From contig JAHBTI010000005.1 in NCBI GenBank assembly GCA_019638705.1, positions 1-64,000 of the forward strand: a stretch of DNA of 64,000 bases, given 5' to 3'. The translations under genes and the position numbers were made by a program. A model generated the notes under the pieces. It worked only from the letters and a program-made list of their open reading frames with translations. It had not been told where the DNA came from and made no database searches. Source of the stretch: Bacteroidota bacterium (GTDB lineage Bacteria; Bacteroidota; Bacteroidia; B-17B0; Aurantibacillaceae). Shown one piece after another: positions 25,494-33,871 of this stretch (the stretch's first letter is position 1; every line of letters starts with the position of its first letter).

Positions 25494-26906
25494 ATGAGTG
25501 AGTTTGAAGACGACGCAGAAGGATTTAACGACAAAGAGTTTGAAGAAAATTTAAGGTTATTTGAAGATATGCAAGCCAGCGGCAGCACGCATTTTTTTGA
25601 TGCTGACGACCTTGAGCAAATCATAGATTATTACCTGCAATGGTTGAATTACGACATGGCTAAAAAAGCCATTGATTACGGCTTGGAACATTTTCCGTAT
25701 TCAACTATTATCAAAATCCGTTACGCACAATACCTTTCCAGCCAGCACTACACACGCGAAGCACTTGCTGTTTTAAACGATGTGGAGCAAATAGAACAAA
25801 ATAATTTTGAACTCTATATGGCTCGTGGCTACATATACAGCCAAATGGGACTTGGCGAGCAAGCCATTGAAAACTTTAAAAAAGCAATTCCTTTGTCTGA
25901 TATGCAGGACGAAGTGTATGTGGCTTTGGGCATTGAATTTTTGAACGAAGACAAGCCCCACGATGCTATGTATTATTTCAAAAAAGCAATTAAAATGAAC
26001 CCGAAAAACGAAGCGGCGTTAAATGAACTCTCGCTTTGCTTTGATTTGACGGGGCGTGCAGACGAAGCCATTTCTTTCTTTGAGCAATACATAGATAATC
26101 ACCCTTACAGCTATTACGCTTGGTTTAATCTCGGTTTGGGGTACGCGCGTTTGGGCTTGTTTGAAAAAGCGGTGGAAGCTTACGATTACGCCATTGCCAT
26201 TAACGAACAATTCAGTTCGGCTTATTTCAACAAAGCAAATTCTTTGGCGCAGTTAGAGCGATACGAAGAAGCTATTGAAGTTTACAAAGAAACATTTAAG
26301 TACGAAAACGCCGACGCCGCCACTTATTACTACATTGGCGAGTGTTACGAAAGCATGGCGCGTTTTGAAGAAGCGTTGGTGAATTACAACAGAGCCACAA
26401 AAATTGATGCTGCTTATGCCGATGCGTGGTTGGGAATTGGTGTGGTGTTAGACGCTTTAAACCGTTTGACTGAAGGCGTTCATTACATAAAAAAAGCCAT
26501 TGAAATAAATCCCAACGAGCCTGAATACTGGTATGTGTTTGCCGAAGTGCAGGAAAAACTCGGCTTCATTGAAGAAGCAGCTATGGCGTTTCAGCGAGTG
26601 ATAGAATTAAATTACGCCGATTTTGATGTATGGTTAGATTATTCGGAACTTCTGCATCACGCGGGTTATGTGGACGATGCCATTGATGTATTGCGACAAG
26701 GCATTGAGCAATTTCCCGATGTGGCAGAATTGCAATACCGTTTGGCGGTGTTGCTGTTGGAAGACAGCCAACGCAAAGAAAGTTTGATGTTTTTTGAAAA
26801 AGCCTTGCAAATGGACTTTAGCAAATACAAAGATGTGTTTGAATACGCCCCCGTTTTAGCGAATGACAAAGAACTTTTACATTTGATTTCCAATTTTAAG
26901 AAATAA
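25494..26906 (+). CDS. TPR repeat protein
   Basis: 470 residues made almost wholly of TPR units (about eleven), for example YFNKANSLAQLERYEEAIEV and AWFNLGLGYARLGLFEKAVE. No signal peptide or membrane helix, so cytoplasmic. The N-terminus is very acidic (MSEFEDDAEGFNDKEFEENL). Homologous proteins are common in Bacteroidota; the partner is unknown. It is followed by a 62-bp palindromic repeat. Confidence 0.8.
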   Translation: MSEFEDDAEGFNDKEFEENLRLFEDMQASGSTHFFDADDLEQIIDYYLQWLNYDMAKKAIDYGLEHFPYSTIIKIRYAQYLSSQHYTREALAVLNDVEQIEQNNFELYMARGYIYSQMGLGEQAIENFKKAIPLSDMQDEVYVALGIEFLNEDKPHDAMYYFKKAIKMNPKNEAALNELSLCFDLTGRADEAISFFEQYIDNHPYSYYAWFNLGLGYARLGLFEKAVEAYDYAIAINEQFSSAYFNKANSLAQLERYEEAIEVYKETFKYENADAATYYYIGECYESMARFEEALVNYNRATKIDAAYADAWLGIGVVLDALNRLTEGVHYIKKAIEINPNEPEYWYVFAEVQEKLGFIEEAAMAFQRVIELNYADFDVWLDYSELLHHAGYVDDAIDVLRQGIEQFPDVAELQYRLAVLLLEDSQRKESLMFFEKALQMDFSKYKDVFEYAPVLANDKELLHLISNFKK

Positions 26907-26918
26907 AAAAATCCGTAT

Positions 26919-26980
26919 GTCATTCTGAGGAACGAAGAATCTGTATTTTTGGGAAGAGATGCTTCCTTCGTCAGCATGAC
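26919..26980. repeat. 62-bp palindromic repeat, intergenic copy
   Basis: It starts GTCATTCTGAGGAACGAAG and ends CTTCCTTCGTCAGCATGAC. Same length as the copy inside the TPR membrane protein gene at 20912. It could also act as a transcription attenuator after the TPR gene. Confidence 0.75.
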
Positions 26981-27009
26981 AAATGATAAAATTTTAATAA
27001 AAACAATTT

Positions 27010-27807
27010 ATGGCTAACTATAATTTTAATTTACCGAGCTTGCCCGAACGTACCGCAAGACCCCGCACAAACGGTGTAACTATGGTAATGGACAAAGGCA
27101 TCAGCTTGCGGCAAGCCGAAGATTTTGTAAGCGTTTCAAGCGACTATGTTGATTTTGTGAAATTGGGTTTTGGTACATCAATCATTACAAAAAACGTAAA
27201 AGAAAAAATTAAACTGTATCAAAACGCAGGCATGAAAGTTTACGTTGGCGGCACTTTGTTTGAAGCCTTTGTTATCCGCAACAAGTTTGACGATTATTTA
27301 AAATACATTTCTTCGCTTGGGCTTGATGCCGCCGAAGTAAGCGACGGCAGCATTGAAATTGACCACGATAAAAAATGCGAATACATCAACCAACTTTCAA
27401 AAGATTATACCGTGTTGAGCGAAGTGGGAAGCAAAGAAGAAGGCGTAATTATTCATCCGGCGCGTTGGGTAAAAATGATGCAAAGCGAATTACAAGCAGG
27501 CTCGTTTAAAGTAATTGCCGAAGCCCGCGAAAGCGGAACGGTGGGCATTTTCCACAAAAACGGAAGCGCGCACGGCATGTTGATTGACCGCATTGTAAAC
27601 AAAGTAAAAAACGAAAACATTATTTGGGAAACACCGCAAAAAAGCCAGCAGGTTTATTTTTTAAAAATGTTTGGCAGTAATGTAAACGTGGGCAACATTG
27701 CCGTTGATGATGTTATTCCCTTAGAAACCTTGCGCTTGGGGCTGCGCGGCGATACCTTCTTTACATTTTTGCCCGAAGAAATGAAACAAAATTCAGAGAA
27801 CATATAA
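27010..27807 (+). CDS. comA: phosphosulfolactate synthase
   Basis: 265 residues matching the ComA barrel family: RPRTNGVTMVMDKG, DYVDFVKLGFGTS, VYVGGTLFEAF, AAEVSDGSIEI, VIAEARESG and NVGNIAVDDVIPLE. The enzyme adds sulfite to phosphoenolpyruvate to give phosphosulfolactate. In methanogens this leads to coenzyme M; in bacteria the product is probably used for sulfolactate or other sulfonates. No comB or comC is nearby. A rhodanese gene follows, which may be chance or a shared sulfur theme. Confidence 0.88.
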   Translation: MANYNFNLPSLPERTARPRTNGVTMVMDKGISLRQAEDFVSVSSDYVDFVKLGFGTSIITKNVKEKIKLYQNAGMKVYVGGTLFEAFVIRNKFDDYLKYISSLGLDAAEVSDGSIEIDHDKKCEYINQLSKDYTVLSEVGSKEEGVIIHPARWVKMMQSELQAGSFKVIAEARESGTVGIFHKNGSAHGMLIDRIVNKVKNENIIWETPQKSQQVYFLKMFGSNVNVGNIAVDDVIPLETLRLGLRGDTFFTFLPEEMKQNSENI

Positions 27808-27830
27808 ATTAAACGTATAAATTAAAAAAT

Positions 27831-27870
27831 ACTCCAACCCCCTCTCCTTTAGAGAGGGTTGGGGTGAGGC
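27831..27870. repeat. C/G-run palindrome (CCCCTCTCCTTTAGAGAGGGG type)
   Basis: CCAACCCCCTCTC-CTTTA-GAGAGGGTTGG, a stem of at least 11 bp, directly upstream of the rhodanese ATG. A degenerate copy (CCCTATCCTTTGGAGAGGG) lies at 56507-56525. Confidence 0.65.
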
Positions 27871-27878
27871 TAAAAATT

Positions 27879-28181
27879 ATGAAAGAAATCACAGCAACCG
27901 AACTGAAAAAATTAATTGACGACAAAGCAAACTTTCAATTAATTGACGTGCGCGAGCCGCATGAATTTGATGAAGCCAACATCAACGGCATTTTAATCCC
28001 GATGGGTGAAGCCATTGAACGCGCTAACGAAATTTCAAAAGATAAACAAGTGGTTGTTCACTGCCGTAGCGGAAAACGCAGCGCAACCGTTATCAACGCA
28101 TTAGAAGCTCAACTTGGATTAACTAATTTGTATAACCTCAAAGGCGGAATACTGGCGTATATTGAAGAAATCGGAATTTGA
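27879..28181 (+). CDS. single-domain rhodanese
   Basis: 100 residues from ATG 27879 (a GTG at 27864 lies inside the preceding palindrome). A complete rhodanese fold with LIDVREPHEFDEANI and active-site loop VVHCRSGKRSA, which is Cys-based. Probable cytoplasmic sulfur carrier. It lies 71 bases behind comA with a palindrome between, so co-transcription is uncertain. Confidence 0.88.
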   Translation: MKEITATELKKLIDDKANFQLIDVREPHEFDEANINGILIPMGEAIERANEISKDKQVVVHCRSGKRSATVINALEAQLGLTNLYNLKGGILAYIEEIGI

Positions 28182-28190
28182 TTTTTCGCC

Positions 28191-28269
28191 GTCATTGCGA
28201 CCGCGAGGAACGAAGCGGGAAGCAATCTGTTTTTATAAAGATTGCTTCGTTGTTCCTCCTCGCAATGAC
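28191..28269. repeat. palindromic repeat (GTCATTGCGA type)
   Basis: GTCATTGCGACCGCGAGGAA at the left and CCTCCTCGCAATGAC at the right, with internal AAGCAATCT..AGATTGCTTC-like pairing. About 79 bp. Related in its ends (GTCAT..ATGAC) to the 62-bp family but a distinct subtype. Confidence 0.7.
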
Positions 28270-28313
28270 GACAGACTAAAAACTTTAAACTAAAAACTTT
28301 TAATTTAATTATT

Positions 28314-28946
28314 ATGGAACTTATAGACTTTATTTTACACATTGACAAACACCTGAAAGAATTTATTGAACTCTACCCGACACTTGTTTACGGCATTTTG
28401 TTTGCCATTATTTTTATTGAAACAGGTTTGGTGGTAATGCCTTTACTGCCGGGCGACAGCTTGTTGTTTGCTATCGGTATGTTTTCGGCACAAGGCATGT
28501 TGAATTTGCCGTTTACCATTATTCTTTTAATCATTGCTGCGTTTACAGGCGATACGGTAAATTATTTTATCGGTAAATTTTTCAGTTCGCGTATTTTGGG
28601 TTGGAAACTGTTTGGCAAAACATTGGTGAAACAAGAACACCTTGACAAAACACATGCTTTTTATGAAAAGCACGGACCAAAAACAATCATCTTGGCGCGC
28701 TTTGTTCCCATTGTAAGAACCTTTGCACCTTTTGTGGCAGGTGTTGGCACAATGTCTTACAAAACATTTTTGTCTTACAATATTATTGGCGGCATTATTT
28801 GGGTAGTTGGCGTAACCTTAGCAGGTTATTTCTTGGGCGAAATTCCATGGATTAAAGACAATTTTGAAAAAGTAATTTTCTTGATTATCGGTATTTCTGT
28901 GTTGCCGATTATTTTTGGGTATTTGAAAGGGAGGAAGAAAGGGTAA
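28314..28946 (+). CDS. DedA family membrane protein
   Basis: 210 residues with five or six helices and DedA signatures: FIETGLVVMPLLPGDSLLF, GDTVNYFIGKFF, FYEKHGPKTIILARFVPIVR and the FAPFVAGVGTM loop with the conserved Arg. The family flips polyprenyl phosphate or phosphatidylethanolamine and supports membrane homeostasis. A run of AAACTTT-like repeats forms the leader at 28272-28305. Confidence 0.88.
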   Translation: MELIDFILHIDKHLKEFIELYPTLVYGILFAIIFIETGLVVMPLLPGDSLLFAIGMFSAQGMLNLPFTIILLIIAAFTGDTVNYFIGKFFSSRILGWKLFGKTLVKQEHLDKTHAFYEKHGPKTIILARFVPIVRTFAPFVAGVGTMSYKTFLSYNIIGGIIWVVGVTLAGYFLGEIPWIKDNFEKVIFLIIGISVLPIIFGYLKGRKKG

Positions 28947-28968
28947 AAGCATTCTTAATTCTTAGTAC

Positions 28969-29001
28969 AAAAGCCGTTTCAGAAATGAAGCGGCTTTTTG
29001 T
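28969..29001 (+). terminator. intrinsic terminator after dedA
   Basis: AAAAGCCGTTTC - loop - GAAGCGGCTTTTTG. 12-bp stem with one G-U pair, T run following. Confidence 0.8.
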
Positions 29002-29025
29002 TTTTCGCAATTTCTATTTTACACA

Positions 29026-29094
29026 TTGCGTGTTTTGGGTATACACTAAAAATATGCGCAATAATTTTGAGAAACAAATACCCAAAATGCGCAA
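29026..29094. repeat. 17-bp inverted repeat before the cassette array
   Basis: TTGCGTGTTTTGGGTAT at 29026-29042 and ATACCCAAAATGCGCAA at 29078-29094, with two mismatches; an extra TGCGCAA lies in the loop. It stands between the dedA terminator and the first cassette. No gene is seen in 29002-29185. Confidence 0.6.
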
Positions 29095-29180
29095 AAATTA
29101 ATAAAACCACATTACGTTTATTACCAACAACTTTAGGATTTATTTGCTAATTTTGATTTTAATAGACACTTTCGCGTATT

Positions 29181-29202
29181 TAAGAGTTAGTGGCAACTCT
29201 TA
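29181..29202. other. left junction of the cassette array, 8-bp inverted repeat around a 6-bp core
   Basis: TAAGAGTT-AGTGGC-AACTCTTA is a perfect inverted repeat. The bases GTTAGTGGC at 29186-29194 are the exact reverse complement of GCCACTAAC at the start of the first terminal palindrome (29889-29897), so this is where cassette 1 begins. The symmetric form resembles a simple tyrosine-recombinase core site (attI-like), by inference. Confidence 0.55.
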
Positions 29203-29235
29203 AAACCCGACACCCGACAAATAGAAAAGTGACAA

Positions 29236-29862
29236 ATGGACGATTACGGAAAATATTTTAGACAATTTGTAAAGGAAAATTATCCAAACGACTTCGACAA
29301 TATTCTTGCAGACACTGACAGACATTACAATATTATTTCGAGAGACACAGCATTTGCAAAAACTTCAAAAAATCCAATTGACAGACGACTTGATTTTAGT
29401 TCATACTTTTTAGCACTTATTAAGACACTTGACGAAAAAGCAGAAACATTTGAAAACATACGAAAAATTTGCATTCAAATTACGACAGAATACGTTCAAC
29501 CTAAAAGTAAAATTCAAGAGTTTTTCAAACGACTTTTACCAAGAATGACAAACACTTGGCTTGGACAGATTTTAATAAAAGCCTTTCATAAACGAGTAAG
29601 TATAAACTCAAACGCAGACGGTTTTATTGCCAACATAGTAACAGACAAAAAAGAAACATTCGGACTTGGCTACGGCATAGACATAATTGAATGTGGGATA
29701 TGTAAATTGTTTAAGAAACACAACTATTCAAAATACGCTTCCATACTTTGCGAAGTTGACGAAATTACTTCGGGACTTGCAGGACTTCAACTTATACGAA
29801 CAGGGACAATTGCAAACGGTGCAAAAAAATGCGACTTTAGATTTAAACTGGAAGAAAAATAA
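29236..29862 (+). CDS. ATC-hydrolase family protein (cassette 1)
   Basis: 208 residues, no signal peptide. The C-terminal half holds ECGICKLFKKHNYSKY, a conserved Asp (EVDEITSG) and GAKKCDFRFK, the pattern of the L-2-amino-thiazoline-4-carboxylic acid hydrolase family, which opens the thiazoline ring to give a cysteine derivative and whose Cys is catalytic. Many family members are of unknown substrate. It is the sole gene of the first cassette. Codon use leans to GAC, ACA and CGA more than the neighbouring genes, as in many Bacteroidota cassette genes. Confidence 0.65.
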   Translation: MDDYGKYFRQFVKENYPNDFDNILADTDRHYNIISRDTAFAKTSKNPIDRRLDFSSYFLALIKTLDEKAETFENIRKICIQITTEYVQPKSKIQEFFKRLLPRMTNTWLGQILIKAFHKRVSINSNADGFIANIVTDKKETFGLGYGIDIIECGICKLFKKHNYSKYASILCEVDEITSGLAGLQLIRTGTIANGAKKCDFRFKLEEK

Positions 29863-29888
29863 CATTGACAGTGAACGAAAGAAGAGCA

Positions 29889-30025
29889 GCCACTAACACA
29901 GGTTTTGCGTCAGGCGGGTTGACGTGCAAACTTGAAGCTTTTTGCTTCTATTCAAGTTTCAGTGCTGGCAGACAGTTCTGTGCTCCGAAACCCGCCCGAA
30001 CGCAAAGCCCGAAACCGTTGTGCGT
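29889..30025. repeat. attC-like recombination palindrome A (end of cassette 1)
   Basis: The outer left box GCCACTAAC (29889-29897) is complementary to the start of cassette 1 (29186-29194). Long arms: GGTTTTGCGTCAGGCGGGTT at 29901-29920 pairs with 29989-30009, one base longer, leaving a bulged base as in attC stems. A second hairpin AAACTTGAA...TTCAAGTTT (29928-29959) fills the middle. The right box GTTGTGCGT (30017-30025) opens cassette 2. The boxes do not follow GTTRRRY strictly. Confidence 0.75.
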
Positions 30026-30088
30026 CATTCTATGGACGACCGCGCATGCATTAAACAGACATATAAAAACTATAAAAATAAACACTGA

Positions 30089-31981
30089 ATGAATTTTTGG
30101 CATATGCAACTTCATCCAAACAATAAAGATGAGGTTAATAGAGACGAGGTTATCAAAATTCTTACTGATAAGAAAATTATCGGATTAGGTGCTCAATGGG
30201 AAAATGACAGAGGACAACCACAGAAATTCTCAGAAGAAATCAATATAGGTGACATTGTTTTAATTAGAAGTGATGGACCCTTGGCTTTGGTTAAAGTGAC
30301 AGGAAAGTGCATTGAGAACGATAAAGATGATGTTTGGTTTGAGTTGATTAGAAAAATTGAAGTCATTTCACTTGATGGTGATTTATTTAAAAAACAATTT
30401 AAAGAGCAGTTTAAATCTAATTGGAATGACTCTTTATATCTACCTACTACAATTGAAGGTGCAAACAATTCAACTTTCATCAAATTTTGGTATCAGACTG
30501 TAAAAAACAAAAAACTTATGGAGGACAGTATTAAATTACTCAAATACAAGAACCAAATAATTTTACAAGGTCCTCCAGGGACAGGTAAAACAAGACAGGC
30601 AAAATTGATTGCAGAGGAATTAACCAAACCAAGAACAGTTGGAAATCCTGAAAGTATTATTGACGATTTGGTTAAAAACTTCAATCCAAATGATGAAGCG
30701 ATTAAAACATCAAGAGAAAGCAAGGAAAAGCTGCTCTCAACTTTTTACGAGCTATTCCCAAAAGAAAATCTGAAGAGGTTGACATTGCAAACCTATTGCG
30801 CAGGCAAAGGCGACAGAGATAATTTTTGTTGGTGGATTGAAAGAGGATTAAAACCTTTAGGTTATTACTTCCCCGGTAGTGCCAGAGCATATCTTATTTT
30901 TTGGAAAAAGGAGTTAGAGGATTATAGCAAACACGGAATTGTAAAAGATATTGAGGACAATGACGAGGCAATGAAAAAAGTAGCTGAATTAATCTCTGAG
31001 GTTGTTCAGACAAAAAACACAAATACCGCAGTTCAATATTTTGGCGACAGCTTCTTGTTAAAGCTGCTTAACAGCTATTATCCTGACGAATACTTTCCAA
31101 TTAATAGTGAAAGAATGATAGATAATGCTTTAAAAATATTCCGAGTGGATTATCAGGGCTTAAATGTTTTTGAAAAAAACCAAAAATTAAACCAAGTCTA
31201 TCTTGATAAGAAAAAACAGTTTAACAGTCAAATAAACAGTTTTGAATTTGCAAGAATCCTATTTGATAAGTTCAACATCAAAACAGGTGAAAGTATTGAT
31301 TTGAAAACTGGAATAGTTGCCGAAGGGGAATTTGAAATCATACAATTTCATCCAGCCTACTCTTATGAGGATTTTGTAAGAGGAATTGTTGCTGAAACTA
31401 CTGAAAGCGGTAACGTGTCATATCAAGTGGAGAATAAAATATTAGCTGACTTTGCTCAAAAAGCAACCGATAATCCGAACGGAAACTATGTATTAATTAT
31501 TGATGAAATAAACAGAGCCAACCTTCCATCCGTTTTAGGCGAACTAATCTATGCATTGGAATATAGGAATGAAACCGTTACTTCAATGTATGAATATGAA
31601 GGAGAAAGAGAAATCACTTTACCTAAAAACCTATTTATAATTGGCACAATGAATACAGCAGACCGTTCTGTAGGGCATATTGATTATGCTATAAGAAGGA
31701 GATTTGCGTTTGTTGACATTTTGCCAGACGAAAATGTTATTCAAAATCCGATTGCAAAAACTTTGTTCAATGAAATAAAAGCACTATTCGGTAACGAATT
31801 TCTTTCGCCAGACTTCAAAGCAAAAGATGTGATGATTGGACACAGTTATTTTATTGTAAAAGACGAAGACGAGTTGAAAATAAAATTGGAATTTGAAATA
31901 AAGCCAATACTTCGAGAGTATTTGAAAGACGGTATATTTTTAGAAACTGCTAACGACAAAATTGAAATATTGAATGTCTAA
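30089..31981 (+). CDS. mcrB: McrB-like AAA+ GTPase of a type IV restriction system (cassette 2)
   Basis: 630 residues. An N-terminal EVE/PUA-like segment (about 1-130, WENDRGQPQKFSEEINIGDI) probably reads the modified base. The AAA+ motor starts with Walker A GPPGTGKTRQAKL (about 165), has an unusually long insert (about 180-430), then YVLIIDEINRANLPSVLGEL (Walker B with the McrB sensor region) and GTMNTADRSVGHIDYAIRRRF. It would translocate DNA using GTP and activate McrC. It overlaps mcrC by 8 bases. Confidence 0.88.
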   Translation: MNFWHMQLHPNNKDEVNRDEVIKILTDKKIIGLGAQWENDRGQPQKFSEEINIGDIVLIRSDGPLALVKVTGKCIENDKDDVWFELIRKIEVISLDGDLFKKQFKEQFKSNWNDSLYLPTTIEGANNSTFIKFWYQTVKNKKLMEDSIKLLKYKNQIILQGPPGTGKTRQAKLIAEELTKPRTVGNPESIIDDLVKNFNPNDEAIKTSRESKEKLLSTFYELFPKENLKRLTLQTYCAGKGDRDNFCWWIERGLKPLGYYFPGSARAYLIFWKKELEDYSKHGIVKDIEDNDEAMKKVAELISEVVQTKNTNTAVQYFGDSFLLKLLNSYYPDEYFPINSERMIDNALKIFRVDYQGLNVFEKNQKLNQVYLDKKKQFNSQINSFEFARILFDKFNIKTGESIDLKTGIVAEGEFEIIQFHPAYSYEDFVRGIVAETTESGNVSYQVENKILADFAQKATDNPNGNYVLIIDEINRANLPSVLGELIYALEYRNETVTSMYEYEGEREITLPKNLFIIGTMNTADRSVGHIDYAIRRRFAFVDILPDENVIQNPIAKTLFNEIKALFGNEFLSPDFKAKDVMIGHSYFIVKDEDELKIKLEFEIKPILREYLKDGIFLETANDKIEILNV

Positions 31982-33245
31982 GTTACTTTTCAATAAAGCA
32001 TTTTCAGAACACACCATTGAAGATATTTCTTCATTGGAAATGCTTTCTGTATCTTCAATCCTTTACAAGCAAAAGGCAGATTGTAAGTGCATTGAAATTA
32101 CCCAAGACAGCACCAGTAAAAAACTAAATTCAAATTTTTATATAGGAACTGATTGGCTAAACAAAAATGAAATTGCCGTTTATGTAGCACCAAAACTGAA
32201 TGATAATGCACAGCAAACGGATTATCTAAAAATGCTTTTCTCTTGCTTGAAACATTCGGATGTTGCCACCTTCACAAAGGATTTATATGAAATAAAATTT
32301 GATGAACCTTTTATTGAAATTGAGCAAAAACAAGATTTGCTAACTCCTCTTTTGGTTATTCAATTTTTGCAGGTAGTAAAAACCATTGTCAGAAAGGGAT
32401 TGAAGAAATCTTACTACAAAATTGAACACAACTTAAATGCAAAAATTAAAGGAAAGGTTTTAGTTGGTCAAACACTAAAACAGAATATCATTAAGAACAA
32501 ACCGACAAAAACATTTTGCCAGTATGACGAATTTGGTTTCAACTGCATTGAAAACAGAATTCTAAAACGGACTTTGGTTTTCGTTCAAAAATATCTTGCA
32601 CTATTTCCCGACTATTCAAAACTCGCTTCGCCAGTAGTTAATTATTGCCTACCTGCTTTTTACGAAGTTGATGAGAATATTGAATTGAAAACATTGAAAG
32701 GAATTAAACACAACGCATTTTATAAAGAATACAAAGAAGCACTTCATATTTCATCACTCATATTGAAACGGTTTGGTTACAACATTAAAGAGATTGACAC
32801 ACTCATCAACAAGACCGTTAAAGTTCCACCGTTCTGGATTGATATGCCTAAACTTTTTGAACTATATGTTTTAGGTATGCTCAAAGACAAGTATTTCAAC
32901 AACATAAAATTTCAAATTCAAGGAACATACGGACAACCCGATTTTATTTTTGTAAGTGACAATGAGAAAATGATAATTGACACAAAATACAAACGGAAAT
33001 ATCAGCAAGAAAAATATCAGGCAGAAGATATCAGACAATTAAGCGGATATGCAAGAGACACGAAAGTTTTATCAAAATTAGGTTGTATAACAGCAGAGGA
33101 GCAAGACAAAGTTATTGACTGCTTAATTATTTATCCTGACCAATCTGCATCTGACACATTATCTGACGACTTAAAAGAAAACCCTATTAATGGCTTTACA
33201 AGATTTTATAAAATGGCAGTTAAATTACCAGTAATTAGTGACTAA
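31974..33245 (+). CDS. mcrC: McrC-like nuclease subunit (cassette 2)
   Basis: 423 residues, the usual McrC length. The N-terminal part includes YIGTDWLNKNEIAVYVAP and KGKVLVGQTLKQN. The C-terminal PD-(D/E)xK nuclease is seen as QGTYGQPDFIF ... MIIDTKYKRKY. With McrB it would cut DNA carrying modified cytosines, typically from modified phages. Lies wholly within cassette 2, before palindrome B. Confidence 0.88.
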   Translation: MSKLLFNKAFSEHTIEDISSLEMLSVSSILYKQKADCKCIEITQDSTSKKLNSNFYIGTDWLNKNEIAVYVAPKLNDNAQQTDYLKMLFSCLKHSDVATFTKDLYEIKFDEPFIEIEQKQDLLTPLLVIQFLQVVKTIVRKGLKKSYYKIEHNLNAKIKGKVLVGQTLKQNIIKNKPTKTFCQYDEFGFNCIENRILKRTLVFVQKYLALFPDYSKLASPVVNYCLPAFYEVDENIELKTLKGIKHNAFYKEYKEALHISSLILKRFGYNIKEIDTLINKTVKVPPFWIDMPKLFELYVLGMLKDKYFNNIKFQIQGTYGQPDFIFVSDNEKMIIDTKYKRKYQQEKYQAEDIRQLSGYARDTKVLSKLGCITAEEQDKVIDCLIIYPDQSASDTLSDDLKENPINGFTRFYKMAVKLPVISD

Positions 33246-33279
33246 AATGGACGGACAATCATACAGAGAAGAAGAACGA

Positions 33280-33417
33280 ACGCACAACATCACCTATACG
33301 CAAGCAGGGGTTTTGTACTTCGTAGGACAGGAAGGTGGTAAAGTTGAAGTTCAGTTCTTCGTAGGTAGTTCAGTGGTTAAAATCCCTGCCTGCGTATAGC
33401 TGAGAACCGTTGGCAGC
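33280..33417. repeat. attC-like recombination palindrome B (end of cassette 2)
   Basis: The left box ACGCACAAC (33280-33288) is the exact reverse complement of GTTGTGCGT, which opens cassette 2 at 30017. Arms of 24 bases: CACCTATACGCAAGCAGGGG.. at 33291-33314 pairs with 33379-33402 with three mismatches. The right box GTTGGCAGC (33409-33417) opens cassette 3. Its stem sequence is unlike that of palindrome A, though the architecture is the same. Confidence 0.75.
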
Positions 33418-33472
33418 AATGCTTGGGCGATAGTGCTAACTTGAATTGACAAAAACAAAATGACAAATTGAT

Positions 33473-33871
33473 ATGAAATATTTAACCAAAACTTTTTGCT
33501 TGTTATTTATGGTAGCAACTCTTTTATCGTCTTGCACCTCTGACCCTAAACAGAAACTTGTTGGTAAGTGGGCTGAACATTGGGGTATTGGCACTGAGAC
33601 TGACATTCAATATGTTGATACAATACAAATTCAACTGACAACTGATGACAATATTATTATGTCATGTGTTAACAATAAAACATTACAATACGACAATATC
33701 ATTTTTGATGGTAATGAGTTAAGCTTTAGGATGGAAAACATAAGTGACCCAAATGAAAAATTTTATGTTTACTATAAACTAAAAGTTCAGAAAAATGGAA
33801 ATTGGATGGATGGCTCTATTGAAAACAGTAGGAATAAAAAGAATAATATTAAATTGGAAAAAGTTAAGTAA
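33473..33871 (+). CDS. small lipoprotein paired with SIR2 (cassette 3)
   Basis: 132 residues. A lipoprotein signal ends in TLLSSC, and the mature part (GKWAEHWGIGTETDIQYVD ...) has the alternating strand pattern of a lipocalin-like small barrel. Its stop overlaps the SIR2 start (TAATG), so the two are translationally coupled. A lipoprotein is an odd partner for a cytoplasmic NAD-consuming domain. Function unknown. Confidence 0.65.
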   Translation: MKYLTKTFCLLFMVATLLSSCTSDPKQKLVGKWAEHWGIGTETDIQYVDTIQIQLTTDDNIIMSCVNNKTLQYDNIIFDGNELSFRMENISDPNEKFYVYYKLKVQKNGNWMDGSIENSRNKKNNIKLEKVK

